Shown here: piece by piece, positions 25,056 through 38,800 of the stretch
Position numbering within the stretch: position 1 is the first letter of the stretch
Layout of the letters: each line of letters starts with the position of its first letter
NCBI RefSeq assembly: GCF_036884655.1
Contig: NC_088339.1
Span: forward strand, 29,845,001 to 29,909,000
DNA length: 64,000 nucleotides
Direction of reading: 5' to 3'
Origin: Musa acuminata AAA Group
Taxonomy: Eukaryota; Streptophyta; Magnoliopsida; Zingiberales; Musaceae
Notes under the pieces: generated by a model
What the model was told of the DNA's origin: nothing
Seen by the model: only the letters and a program-made list of their open reading frames with translations
Databases searched by the model: none
Made by a program: the position numbers and the translations under genes

Positions 25056-26310
25056 ATAATCGAGTAGGTACTAAGATGGGATGAATTAGTGCAGTGGATA
25101 AGAACGTTGGCTTGAAATTTCTTCGTACGATAAAAATTGATCTCGGAAGATAACTTGGAATTGAATGCTTATTTGTAAGCGTAGTGAAAGCAAAGTAAGA
25201 AAAAAGTAAAGCAATTGTAAAGTAAGTAAATGATAATAATAGAAATACACACAGATTTATAGTGGTTCGATCATTATGACCTACATTCACTCTCGATTCC
25301 TCTTCACTCGAGGCCATCGGTTTCCACTACCGATTTTCTTTCAACGAGCGAAGATCAATTATCATTTTACACTTGATTCTCCTTTTGATAGGTTTATGAT
25401 AGAACATTTACACCCCCACTTACTCCTCTCTTAAACAACACTAACACATAGCTTTTAGATGAGTTCTCATAAGATTACAATAGTGTTTTTCTACTTTTTT
25501 TACTCTCAATTCTTCTGTGTGTTAACCAAGGATAAGAGAAGTATTTATAGGCTTCAAGTGGATTCAAACTTCGAGCCTAAAAGTGTCTCATCTTTGGTTT
25601 TCGTGGTACTGGTGGTATCATTGCCTACAGCACTGACACTGGACAGTATCATTGCTCAGTTTAGCGATACCACCGCCTGACAGTCTCTCGAAGACTATGT
25701 CTGAGTGGTACCACCACCCAAACTGACGGTACCATTGTCTGACACAATCTTAGATACTGTGTCACGACGATTCTACCCGTTGGGTCACTGTTTAAGCCTT
25801 TTACTTGGCCTAATACAACTTAAACTTAGGCTCAATTGGTCCCTAATTAAGTTGGTCTAATTATATTTTAAATCAACTTAATTAGACTCTTAACTAACTC
25901 GATCTATACATAATCGATTATAAGTGAATCCTATATTGTCCGACATATCATTGGTTTCTTCCGGTGCTTTGTTCGATCTTTTGATACGTCATCCTCTCTT
26001 TCGGTGTATTGCCCAACCAGCATGTTGTCTTCTCGCAACATCCGATCTCCTTGGCACAATGTCTAATCTTTTTGCCCTGATACCCGAATTCACGGATCGG
26101 AGCATTCTGCTGATACATCGACCAATCCTCTGACTTGACCTCCAATCTTCTGATATGTTTGCTCTCACTCAATATCTGATTCCTCCTGCTTTAATTGATT
26201 TACCTTTTTCGATCGAAGCTAGTCCTGTATCACTTAAACGCACATTAGATGATAAACATATTTTATCATCAAAATCTAAAATTCAACAAATATTGGAACA
26301 AAATTTGCTT
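25056..26310. mobile_element. LTR-retrotransposon remnant or solo LTR
   Basis: The stretch has the feel of a plant LTR or its flank: a TTTATAGTGGTTCGATCATTATGACC segment, CGAGGCCATCGG, repeated GGTACCACC/GGTATCACC motifs at 25600-25740, and a TTATCATCAAAATC tail near 26265. No gag or pol protein is encoded here and no partner LTR was found in the window. Boundaries are approximate. The GGTACCACC motif is one I associate with banana-family retroelements, which supports the organism guess only weakly. Confidence 0.5.
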
Positions 26311-27100
26311 TATAAAAACTCATACGGACTGAGAAATATCGTTAAGATATATCTTATGAATAGTTTTTGTGTGAACACTAGTGCCATTATGTTGACCAAA
26401 TACCATCTCGATCATGTGAATCTCGGAGAATTAGTTGAAAAAAAATATATTTGTTACTGGTTTAAGGTTCCGAGATATTATTACATAAATGAAGGATCTT
26501 AAATTTAATTAAATATTATTAATATCTATAAGTACTTTAAAAGTCATCCTTAGATTTAGTATATGTTAGAATTAGGATTAAAACTAGTGCGAGAGATTGC
26601 ACAAAGGATTTAAAGTTGGGTGGCTTAGGTTTCGATTAACTTAAGATAAATAATTTTTAATTTTGTTTTTTCTTATTCAAGTGCGAAATTTGATTTTCTT
26701 ATAGGAATAGGCATAATCACCTTAATTTTTTGTTTTCTTTTTTAGTTTGAAACCAAAAGAAAGTATCAAAGAATAATATATTAAAATAAATAAAAAAATC
26801 AATATAAAATTAATGTAACTTGACACTACTTATGTATCTGAAGGCAAAAAAAATCAATTTTTTAATATATAAGAAAAAAAAACTAATATAATAAAATTAA
26901 ATCTAACTGAATGTGGAAGTCTTCTATCCCAACAAATATAAAAATAATACTATATTCACTTTAATGTGATAGAAAAAATAGTTACAAAATAAAAATAAAA
27001 CTTGAACAAAAAAAAAAAATCTTCTAACAAGTTAAATGTGACAATTTTATTAAAGTCAAGGGAGTTTTCTCTTTTCTTTTCATTTAGGACTTCCATTGAC
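26311..27100. other. AT-rich spacer, nothing recognised
   Basis: Very AT-rich DNA with long A and T runs between the LTR-like remnant and the beta'-COP promoter. No ORF of interest and no clear repeat borders. Confidence 0.5.
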
Positions 27101-27438
27101 TTCAAACCAATAAGGCAAAGTTCAAATGCTGTTACCTTCTGTTCCTCGTCTTTGTCAAATTTCCTATGTTAGTAGTTTCGCCTCAAATGATTCCAATGAA
27201 TTGATCGGTACCAAAGCTAAAAATTGCACCAAGCTAAACAAAGGGCAATCCCGTCAATTCAGATGTCATTTCCTTCTTCCAAACCTTGATGTTGATGGTG
27301 CCACTCGATCTCATGACACCTTAACTATCGTCTCTCCGTACCCCGTCTCTGGCTTCGCCCTGGGAAGGATCGCCGGATCGCAGCTCGTCTTCGTCCCCCC
27401 CCCCTCCCCGATCTCGGCCTGCCCAAGCCCTAGATTTC

Positions 27439-27446
27439 TAGGGTTT
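27439..27446 (+). promoter_or_regulatory. Telo-box-like motif in the beta'-COP leader
   Basis: TAGGGTTT (AAACCCTA on the other strand) lies about 65 bases before the ATG. Telo-boxes near start sites are common in plant genes for growth and translation and cooperate with Site II motifs. The motif is seen; its use here is inferred. Confidence 0.4.
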
Positions 27447-27509
27447 GTTCTAATCGAAGCGCGAATTTCTCACGCCTTCCTTGCTTTCTTTTCGTCTTAG
27501 TTGGGGAAG

Positions 27510-30500
27510 ATGGTACGTCCGCTCTTCTTCTGTGCTCTCAATCGTGTTCTTTGTCGTAGTAACATTAGATCTGTGGTGGATCGCCTTTGATTCCACTGGA
27601 GTGGTTCACGATTTGTTATTTGTTGCTTGGATCCCGTGCGTCTTGTCGTTAAGAGTCTGAATTGTCTTGAGATCTGGGTTTCTAGTGGTGGCTGATGGTC
27701 GTTTATTTTTCTTTCTTCGTTGTTTTGGTGCCTGCGACTGCGATTGCAGCCTCTCAGACTAGATATCAAGGTATGTGCTACTGGTACTTGTGAAAACTTT
27801 AGTAGATATTACTTGGATCTTCTGTTTGGGTTCAACCCTAGTGTCGAATTCATGTGGCATTTGATGGTTTTGTCTTCATTTATTCTTACGAGTGTCTGTA
27901 CATCAGAGGAAACTTGCTCAAAGGTCAGAAAGGGTAAAATCGGTAGATCTGCATCCAACAGAACCATGGTAAGAGTGAAAGCCTCTTCGAACACACCCAT
28001 CCGTAATAATTATGGACAAGGACAACGCAGGTTTTCTGCATGACGAATAATCCTGCATGGATTTTCTTGCTGCAGGATTCTTGCAAGTCTATATTCTGGA
28101 AGTGTCTGTATATGGAACTATCAAACACAGGCAAGTTTCTAATATGTTGGATTTGCATTGGTGTTTCTTTTTTGCAAAGTAATTTCAGTTAATTGCTTCC
28201 ATCGAACATTCTTTCATTACTCCTTGGTGGGAATTTTACTTGCTTCACTATGTGAGCAGCTACCTTAATGGAAAATTTACATATGCAGAGTGTTACCAAC
28301 ATGCTTGTGGACTGTGATTATGTTATTTGCCTCCACCTTTCAAGATAATTTTTTTTCTAGATCCTTCAACGTGTATTATTTTTTGAATAATCTGGAAGTA
28401 GTTAGGGCGTAGCAAAATTTAAAGTACTCAACTGATCCTTTTAAGGGTGAATAGAGTAACGATGTCTTTGACAGTAAGAGCACAAACTAGCTCACACTAA
28501 AAAGATTCTTGCATAATCCAAAATGAGGTGTGCATATTCTATATGTTTAATTTTTAGATGTCATTTGGTGTTTGGTTTGACCTGATGAATTTTAATCAAG
28601 AAATCATTGATTGCAGACTATGGTAAAATCTTTTGAGGTCACTGAGTTACCAGGTACACTGCTCTCAATTTGAGCATTTTCTCATTTCTGAAAGTAGGCC
28701 TAAATCCTGAAAATTTATGTGTTGAAATTTCAGTCCGATCAGCAAAATTTATAGCGCGGAAGCAGTGGGTTGTGGCTGGTGCAGATGATATGTTTATTCG
28801 TGTCTACAATTACAATACTATGGACAAAATTAAAGTATTTGAGGCACATACAGATTACATACGGTGTGTGGCTATACACCCAACACTTCCATATGTTTTG
28901 TCATCATCAGATGACATGCTGATAAAACTTTGGGACTGGGAGAAGGGTTGGATGTGTACCCAAATTTTTGAAGGACACTCTCACTATGTGATGCAAGTTG
29001 TCTTTAATCCAAAAGACACAAATACTTTTGCAAGTGCCTCCCTGGACCGCACAATAAAGGTGTTGCTTTAAAATCTTTGACATTGTAATATGAACTTTAC
29101 TATGGTTCATCGAGTACCTCTGACTGTTTAATCTATTTTTTCCAGATATGGAATCTTGGTTCTCCAGATCCAAATTTTACTTTAGATGCTCATTCAAAAG
29201 GAGTAAATTGTGTTGATTATTTTACTGGTGGTGATAGGCCATATTTAATTACTGGTTCTGACGATCAAACTGCAAAGGTGTGGCTCATGCTCTGTTGTGG
29301 TTCTTGCCTCATGTTCTACTCCAAAGTTTTCTGCTAGTGAACTCTGTTGAATCAGGTCTGGGACTATCAAACCAAGAGTTGTGTTCAAACACTTGAAGGT
29401 CATACACACAATGTTTCAGCTGTCTGTTTTCATCCTGAGCTTCCAATAATACTAACAGGTTCAGAGGATGGAACTGTTAGAGTTTGGCATGCAACTACAT
29501 ATAGGTAATTTTATTCTTGAGATAAGTTTAAGCTGTATTAACTGTATGTGCATCTTAAGTTGTCTATTTGAAACAGTTTAATTCTTTTGATTCAAGCATC
29601 ATATACCCCATTATTGTTTGTGAGATTCAAGAATTGGTGTGACTAAAATGGCGGTCCAATGCATGAAGCTCCTGCTAGGGAGAGGGTGTCTATGAGGGTC
29701 AATGTACAGTCTTATCATGCAAGTGGATAATTGATTCCGTGACTTGTACTATTGGCAGCAAAGTCACAAAGGAGCAAGGGCAACCATAACTTGGTTCTGT
29801 TGCTTGCCCTCTGTTAAATGGTTGATATAACCTGTGTTTAAAAAATGTCATTCTGTCTCTAGGACATCTATGTTAAACAAAAATTAAAACTTTCTGTTAA
29901 TTTTTAGCAGCAATGAATAAAGTTTATTAGTTAATGGTGCATAACTGACTGAATTGGTGCCTCTTTGAAGATCATCAAGATGAATTTGAAACATTTTTGT
30001 GCTTGTATTTACTATATCGCCTCTTTGAATTGGTGCCTCTTTGAAGATCATCAAGATGGTGAAAAAGATATATACTAACTTGTTAAAGCTAGGGAAAGAA
30101 AGTGTAAGGATTTAGGTAATATTAGATGTATTAAATACGAAAATCAAAGAATACTTGTTAATGATAATGAGATTAAGGAAAGGTGAATAAATTATTTTTT
30201 ATAAATTATTTAATGAATATTTCATATAGGACTTATATTTAATAATAAATAATAGTAGTAGATTTAATAATCATAGATTTATTCGTAAAATTAGAACTAA
30301 TGAAGTAAAAAATATTAAAAAGATAAAAATAGCTAAGAGTGTAGGACCTGATGGTAACTCTATTGAGGTATGAAAAAGTTTAAGGGACAAGGGAGTAGTT
30401 TAGTTAACTAGCTTATTTAATAAAATCATGATATTCGAAAAGATACCTGATGAAGGGAGAAAGAGTTTTTTAGTGTCAATTTACAAAAATAAAAGTGACA

Positions 30501-33500
30501 TACAAAATTGTTCAAATTATAGAGGAATTAAAATCATGAGCCATACTATGGAATTTTAGGAAAAAATAATTAAAAGTAGGATAAGGCTTGAAATAAATAT
30601 ATCTGAAAATCAATTTGGCCTTATGCCTGAAAAATTAATCATAGAATTTTTTTTATTAAGATAATTAATGGAAAAGTATAGGGAGAAAAAGAAAGATTTG
30701 CATACAATTTTTATTAACTTAGAGAAAGCCTATGATAGTGTTTCTAGAGATTTATTATGGTGGGTTTTAGAAAAAAAATGTGTATCCACTAATTATACTG
30801 ATGTTATTAAATATATGTATGATATTGTAGCTATTAGTGTTAGAACTATAGTGTGTCTAATGAGTTTTCTATTAGCATAGGATTACACCAAGGATCCATA
30901 TTAAGTTCCTATTTTTTCACATTGATAATGGATGAACTTACTAGTCGCGTACATTATAGACCTTCCTAGTGCATGTTATTTACTGATGATATTGTCTTAG
31001 TTGATGAGAGTCTAAGTGAAATTAATTATAAACTTGAGACATGGAGACAAGTCTTAGAAACTAAAGGTTGTAGATTAAATAGAACTAAAACTGAATATAT
31101 AAAATGTAATTTTAGTAAGTCTAGAAATAGATAAGAGAATATAGTTAAATTGGATGGATAAGAAGTTTCTTTAAGTAAAAGCCGTAGATATTTTGGATCA
31201 ATTATTTAACAAGATGGAGAGATCGATGAATATATTATTCATAGAGAAAACATAATGGTTTAAATGATTAAGGGCGTCAGGAGTCTTATGTGATCATCGG
31301 ATATCTTTGAGAGAAAATTTTATAAGACAATTATGAGACCAATAGTGCTTTATGGATCATAGTGCTAGACAGTTAAGAAAAAAACATATATAAAAAAATT
31401 GTGTTGCCGAGATCAAAATATTGAGATGGATATTTAGAATTATTAAGAAAGATAGAAAAAAAAATACTTTTATTCATGAACAACTAGGTATTGCTTCGAT
31501 AGAGGATAAGATGAGAGAAAATTATTTAAAATGGTATGAGCATACGCTGATGAGACCTCCAGATATTGTAGTCAAAAGAGGTGAAATAATTAATATTAGT
31601 GGTACGAGAAAAGATAGAGGAAGACCTAAAAAGACCATAATAAAAACTATGAATAAAAATTTAAATACTCCAAGCTTAGCTAAACATATGATTTTTTACA
31701 GATCTCAATAATGGCAAAATATCCATATAGCTGACCCCAAATAGTTGGGACTAACAACTTTGTTGTTGTTGTTGTTGTATATACCATATCGCCTAATTAT
31801 TTGGAGTCTCCTGAGGATCGCATTAGCGTTTATATGTAAAATTAGGTTAAGGTCAAGCAAGAGAAGTCTGGACATGATGTTATTTTTCTCATACCATATT
31901 TCATGTTTGTTTCTTCATGTTTTTTTTGTCTTATTGAACACTTCTTTTTTGTTGTTTCCTTACAGCTGTTGGTCTACCAAGCTGGACACACTAACTTAGA
32001 ATATGTTCATTAAGCTGTCCTTGTAAACTATATTTCCTATATCAAACAGTAGTACTTCTAATCAGGAATTTTGGTGATGTAAGTTGTTATTTCATCTTGA
32101 ACTTTTGAAACATGTAACGATGCCATTTATACATGCCCTTCTGGGGTGGACTCTTGATTTGCTACTTTGAATTTAATTATTTGTTATTAGCTTTTTTGCA
32201 TTATGATATGTATTTCTGTGATACTGAGAATGCTTAGATTTTGTTTATGATTGGTCATCAAAATGGATTGATTTTGTATTTAAGATGGTGCAGATAGGTT
32301 TGGATCTGGGGAAGTGGAGGTATTGGGTGTTTACAATGATCGTTTGTTTTTCAAACCATAAAACAACTTCTATGAGTCTCCAAGGGCAAGACTTGTGATA
32401 ATGAAAATCTAATCGGATTTGTTATGTTGTGGTAGTTGGAATATTGAGAAGTTAGAACCACATTATCATTTTCCAATTAAGACAACCAATATTTTATGAT
32501 GTTTCTTTTAGCAATTCAAGCCTAGATACTTGTACTTTTGTGGCAGATTTGGGCATTATTTGTCTTTTTGGTACTTTGCATTTTGCAATGCACTCTATTA
32601 GCTTTTTAATGTGGCTGTTCAACATATATTCTTTTGCCCAATCTTTTAAAAGGTATGCAGGTGCTTCAGGTATCAAAGAAGGCATATGTGGGTGCTTGTG
32701 CAAATCGATTAAGTACATCTAGAAAACAGTTAAAAAATAATAAGTAGAACATATTGCACCATTTTCAACTGACATACCTATGGGATGATTTTTATAAATT
32801 TTTAAAGTTACTTGAGTGATGAGTTATAAGAAACATACAATATGCAGCTATAGAAGTGGTCTTTTAGACTGTTAGACTGTCTTTTTAATGTCTAGACCAT
32901 GGTTCTTTATTGCATGCAACACATTGATACTTCATCCGAAGGTATAGACCCCTGAGAAGGGTTTGTAATATTTTCAGTCTCATTTGTAATTGATCAATTG
33001 GTTCTGATTAAGGGCAAGTGATATGGGTGGGCTGGAATTTGATGCCTAATGACTGTTAGATGGCATAAGCAGTAAAGACTTTTCATATAATGTACAAATT
33101 TAAGTGGCCTATTACAAGTAACTTGGGTGTATGGCTCATACTGGTTGCTAGTAGGTTCATTAAATTAAGGCACAAATTATTGTGAGGCAATGATGTTACT
33201 ATGGAAATGGTTCATTGGTCATTATTTTCTTACTTGCACAAGTCTCTTGCTGCCATTTTTTGATTGGTTATGTTGAAAAGAAGACAAACAGCTTAATTGG
33301 CAACAGGATCCAACTATTGTGCATTCAATATTTGTGTTATCTGCTTTGTGTTGTCTTTTAATGTATACCTGGATACAGTGGTGCTCAGTTGCCAAATCCG
33401 ATCTAGATGTTTTAATTTGTATAATATACATTCGCAAAGATGCAGTTTATTGTTAATCCATATTCATTCAAAATTGTTCTGTGGCAAGCTTGGATTTTGT

Positions 33501-35798
33501 TCTTTTATTTAATCAGGGTCTTTGTTTCTATACTTTCACAGACTTGAAAATACACTAAATTATGGTCTGGAACGAGTTTGGGCTGTAGGATATATTAAGG
33601 GATCAAGAAGGTATGGACAAGCCCTTTTTGACTCCTTTTCTGTTTCCTGTGCATCATGTTAGAGATGTTTTTGGTACAACATCATTTGTCAATTGACAAT
33701 ATGGACATTTATTATTTTATTTTAGAAAACCCATTAAATCTAAGTTCTAAAAAGCGATAATTGGTTTATCAAAAAAATCTCAAAAGTTGCTTTGGAAAAT
33801 GTTGTGGTCAGCTCTTGATGACTATTGTGCATGGATGGCTCTTTGTCAGGGTTGTAATAGGATATGATGAAGGAACCATTATGGTGAAGATTGGTCGTGA
33901 AGTACCAGTTGCTAGCATGGACAGTAGTGGAAAAATCATTTGGGCAAAGCACAATGAGATTCAAACAGTTAACATCAAGACGGTCGGAGCTGATTTCGAG
34001 GTTAGGTAGCTCTAGCCCACTATGAAGTAGCATGCAATAAACTTCTGAATATCATGAAGGTTATGGAATTTTTTCTGTCCTCAGGTTACAGATGGTGAAA
34101 GATTACCTTTAGCTGTGAAGGAGTTAGGAAGCTGTGATCTCTATCCACAAGTATGTTTAGCTAAAAGCAATATTAATATGATTATTTCTTTAATTTTACT
34201 TTACCAATTAGCGGTTTCAGATGACGAAGCACTGCAAAATTACAATTATTCCAAAGAAATATAGAAGATCAAAATTTTTTGAAGTCTTTTGTGGCAAAGC
34301 TATTTACACAAGTAACGCTAGCATATACCTTTAAAAGAACCTGTTATATTTGGTTGCTGATGTTTACTTTCTGGTTTTATAGCTGTAAACAAGTTGTTTA
34401 TGATTTCAAAAATTTTTGTTTTTGTGTTGTCATTTAAACCTCAAGGCTTGACAATTTATTTTGTAAGAGGACTTACTTCTCTCGATGTATTTCAGACAAA
34501 GGATTATGTCTAATTCCAATTTTAATGGATGTCTCTGAAGAGACGTCAAAGGATTGTGTCACAAACTGTTCTATGCTTGTCTGTCTTTGGGTGCACACCA
34601 TATCATGTTGCACCATTGCATGACTCTGGTTCAGAGCCAATGTCGCTGATGCATAGGCACATGCTATATGCTAATCATTTAGTACTTCTTTGCTTCCTCA
34701 ACGCTTTTTCATTTTTTTCTTGTGTTCTAAATTATCTCTCTCACATTGGCTTTGAGATTGTTTTGTGCCTTTTAGATTGATTATAAAACAGAGTAAAGAT
34801 AGAATCTTAGGAATTTAGGGAATAATATATGCAAGAAGTCAGTGCCTCTGATATAAATGTGTTGAGATAGATGTGTCAAACTACTGGGATAAGTAAATAA
34901 GAAAATGTTTAGAATCAACATGCAGAAAATGCTAGCATAACTGATATGAGAATGTTGAAGTCAATAAAATGTTTTTGCTTCAACAACATTGATATAAGAT
35001 AAAATTAAAGACCTATAGGTTTTTGTGATTAGACAATGTAGTTGATTAGGATTTATGATGTAAGGAGAAATGGAGAGAGACCTAAGTAGACTTTATTAGA
35101 AACAATATGAAGAGTTTCTATTCTTCTGATTTAATTGAACAGTTCAGTGGTGGGAAAAGATTTATGTAGTTGACTCTAAATAGATGGGATATTATGACTT
35201 GTTGTGGATGTTGTTATGTTCATTCTTGATAAATAGGGATGGTTTCAGTTAAGGATAAATAGGGAAAATCATTTAATGTCGTCTGGATATGCACAAAGGA
35301 TTGATCCAATTAGAAGATTTAAGTTGGACCACTGGTCAAGGAGTGGTAGATGAAGGGCCTAAGAAAATTTATTAAAAACCATAAAAAAATTGATGGTTGT
35401 CATCTGGCTAGTGACATTCTCTTCCATAGATGTCAGTTATATGAGATCAGATATCTAACATGTAGAGGAAGTTTACTTTAGTTTTTCAGTTGTAGCACTT
35501 GTTTATAAAGGTAAATTGGTGTAGCTGTGTGCTTGTGTGCACACTTGTATTTTTGGGCCGTGCAGGATAGGTGCTGCTAGTTGGTTGGTCTATGGGTATG
35601 TTATGAGATGGAACCATGATTCAATATCTCCATGCTGGACAACATATATCAGTCTGCATTGTCAAGGGATGTGGAGGAGGAGAAGTAGATGAGGAGGATA
35701 AAGAGGAAGAGACAGGGGAGGAAGAGAAATACGACAGCAAGGCAAGGGGGGCACCAAACGTTAGCTGGCAGCAGCAGCAAGCAACAGCAAGCAACAGC

Positions 35799-35833
<35 letters not shown>

Positions 35834-38800
35834 GTCACTATCAAAATTTAAGAAAAATAATTTCGAACCGGTATCAATTCTGAGTCAGACTGGTCCAACC
35901 AGAACTATTACCTTGGATGGAATCCCCACTGGGCATTATTCATCTCATAGGCCTCTATGTGTTGAGCATTATGATCCAGTACTTTAATTCATTACCCATA
36001 TGGCTAAGCTGTCTGATCATGCACTTACAATTTATGCTGATACATGCTATACATTGCTTCATCTACTGGCACCTAAATCCTTGCTTTAGGTAACTAACAC
36101 AGGAAATGTAAAACTTCTGCATTGACTGTCCCCAATGGCTTCCATGGCAAATGTAATAACTTTCAATATGTTTCCAGTGGCTTCCCTATGATTTTGACTA
36201 ATTAAATTATGTATTTCACCAAGGAGGTAAAACTTTTGAGTTGTGGCTCAGCAATTATAAAATTTCTCTCGCCGCTGATTAATATTGATAATGTGTTGGG
36301 GGCAAACTAATAATAATATTTTAGTCAATTGCTTAGATTTGGTGAAGAGATGCTTTCTATCAGAAAATCTGCTTTTGGAATTGCTTAAAGAAGTTGATGT
36401 AGCATGTTTATCCTTTTAGTTATTAGTGTTGGATTTTCTGCTTTCCATTAGTATGCATTATACATAGTTCTCATTCCTTTCTTTGCCCAGAGTTTGAAGC
36501 ACAATCCAAATGGAAGATTTGTCGTTGTTTGCGGAGATGGAGAATACATTATATATACTGCCTTAGCATGGAGGAACAGATCGTTTGGATCTGCTCTGGA
36601 GTTTGTCTGGTCAACTGATGGAGAGTATGCAATCAGGGAAAGTACATCAAAGATTAAGATCTTCAGTAAAACCTTTCAGGTTTGCCTTTTATCTTCACTT
36701 ATCTATTTGCGTTCTGGAAGTCTGTGTTATGGATGTATTTACTTGCTTGGATTTGTCTCTCCATGAAAAATCAAGAATATACTGTTATAAAGTAATAATG
36801 TGATATGAAGCAAGATGCTTCATTAACCTACTATATGATTTCCTATATGCTGAAATAGGTGGAAAATCATCTTTTTCATGATGTTGATTCATAGTCTTTT
36901 TCTACAGAAATGGATTTGCATGTGTTCAATAATTATTCTTATCTCATGATGGAGCATGCTATATAGGTTACAACCACTAGAAAACTTTAGTGAACTATGA
37001 ACATTTATTCCTGACTTTTGGATGTTCTGGGATCTTTCAGGAGAGAAAAAGTATTAGGCCAACATTTTCCACAGAGCATATTTTTGGTGGAACACTGTTA
37101 GCTATGTGCTCCAGTGACTTCATTTGTTTTTATGATTGGGCCGAGTGCAGATTAATACGCCGGATTGATGTCAGTGTTAAAGTAAGTTCATGATTGCCCT
37201 TGTAGTATTTTTCTAGGACATGATAGCTCCCTGTAAAAATTTTTTCTTTTGTGTTGCAGAATCTCTATTGGGCTGATAGTGGTGACCTACTGGTCATTGC
37301 TAGTGATACTTCCTTCTATATTCTTAAGTACAATGTAAGTTGTTCTATTTATATTTATCCTTCTGCAAATATGTTGTATACAAATAGTGCTTAGTGATTT
37401 ACTCTTCCTGCAAACTTGCTTTCAATTTTTTTGCATTTTCATGTTCATTTGTGTTGCTTTTTCTTGCAGAGAGATGTTGTTTCCTCTTACCTAGAAAATG
37501 GAAAACCAGTAGATGACCAAGGTGTTGAAGATGCATTTGAGCTTCTTCATGAACTAAATGAGCGGGTTAGAACTGGGATATGGGTTGGTGACTGTTTCAT
37601 TTATAATAATTCTTCTTCACGGCTAAATTATTGTGTTGGTGGAGAGGTAAACTTATTCTGAATCCCTGATTTTATTCAGTTGCATATGGTAGTATTCTTT
37701 GTGTTACGCAATTATTGGTTTGTTGAGTTCAGGTGACCACCATGTTCCACTTGGATCGGCCTATGTACTTGCTAGGATATCTTGCTAGTCAAAGTCGGGT
37801 GTATCTTATTGACAAGGAGTTCAAGTTAGTTGGCATAACAGTTGCTCTGTGAATCTTCCCTCATTTTTCATTGACGATTTTCATCTGGGTAATATTTATT
37901 TTTTTTCAGTGTCATGGGTTACACCTTACTCCTCAGCTTGATTGAGTACAAGACACTTGTGATGCGTGGGGACTTGGAACGTGCTAGTGAAGTTTTGCCA
38001 TCAATTCCGAAGGAACATCATAATAGGTACATGTTTTTCTTCAAAAGAATTTGTTCAATATTTGATAGACCATAACACATAATTTTGTTTATGAAGTATA
38101 GTTGTTAGTTGAATTCAGTCCAAGTATACTCTGCATAACAAATGCCAAGACTACATGTGTACGGTTTGTGTGATCTAACACCTGCTTCCCATGATTTTGG
38201 GACTGGATGTATTTTTTTGCATGCAATTATGTTTACCTAGTCTTAAATGTAGAATACTTCTGTCTGTTTAAATATCCTGCTATTGTTTTTCGTTTGTCAT
38301 TGACTGTTGGAAATTTAATTTGCTAGTGTGGCTCATTTCCTGGAATCTCGGGGCATGCTAGAGGATGCTCTTGAAGTAGCAACAGACCCTGATTACAGAT
38401 TTGACCTAGCAGTTCAGCTTGGTAGATTGGAAATTGCAAAGGTACACTTCATGATCATGTAACTGAATGATGGTTGTAACACTCTCTCTTTTGTTTTCGC
38501 TCTATCTTTGAGTGATATATCTCCTTCTAGTCCTGTCTTTTCCTTTTCCATTTGAGGATAGAAGTTTCCTCTGTAGGCGATTGCTACGGAAGTACAAAGT
38601 GAATCAAAGTGGAAGCAACTAGGAGAGTTGGCTATGTCTACCGGGAAGGTATATTTGAAAACTTTATAATATTGGCTATTTCCGGCTATTATTAGGACAA
38701 TTGTTGTATGCAGATAAGTTGATTCATTGTTTTGTTGTTTTATGCTCTCATAACTACTTATTCATTTGTAAATTATTCAGATACACTCGCATTGAAATTT

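Noticed and set aside
27126..27500. 124-codon ORF just before the beta'-COP ATG
   Set aside because: It is leader sequence; beta'-COP proteins start MPLRL, which the ATG at 27510 gives after splicing.
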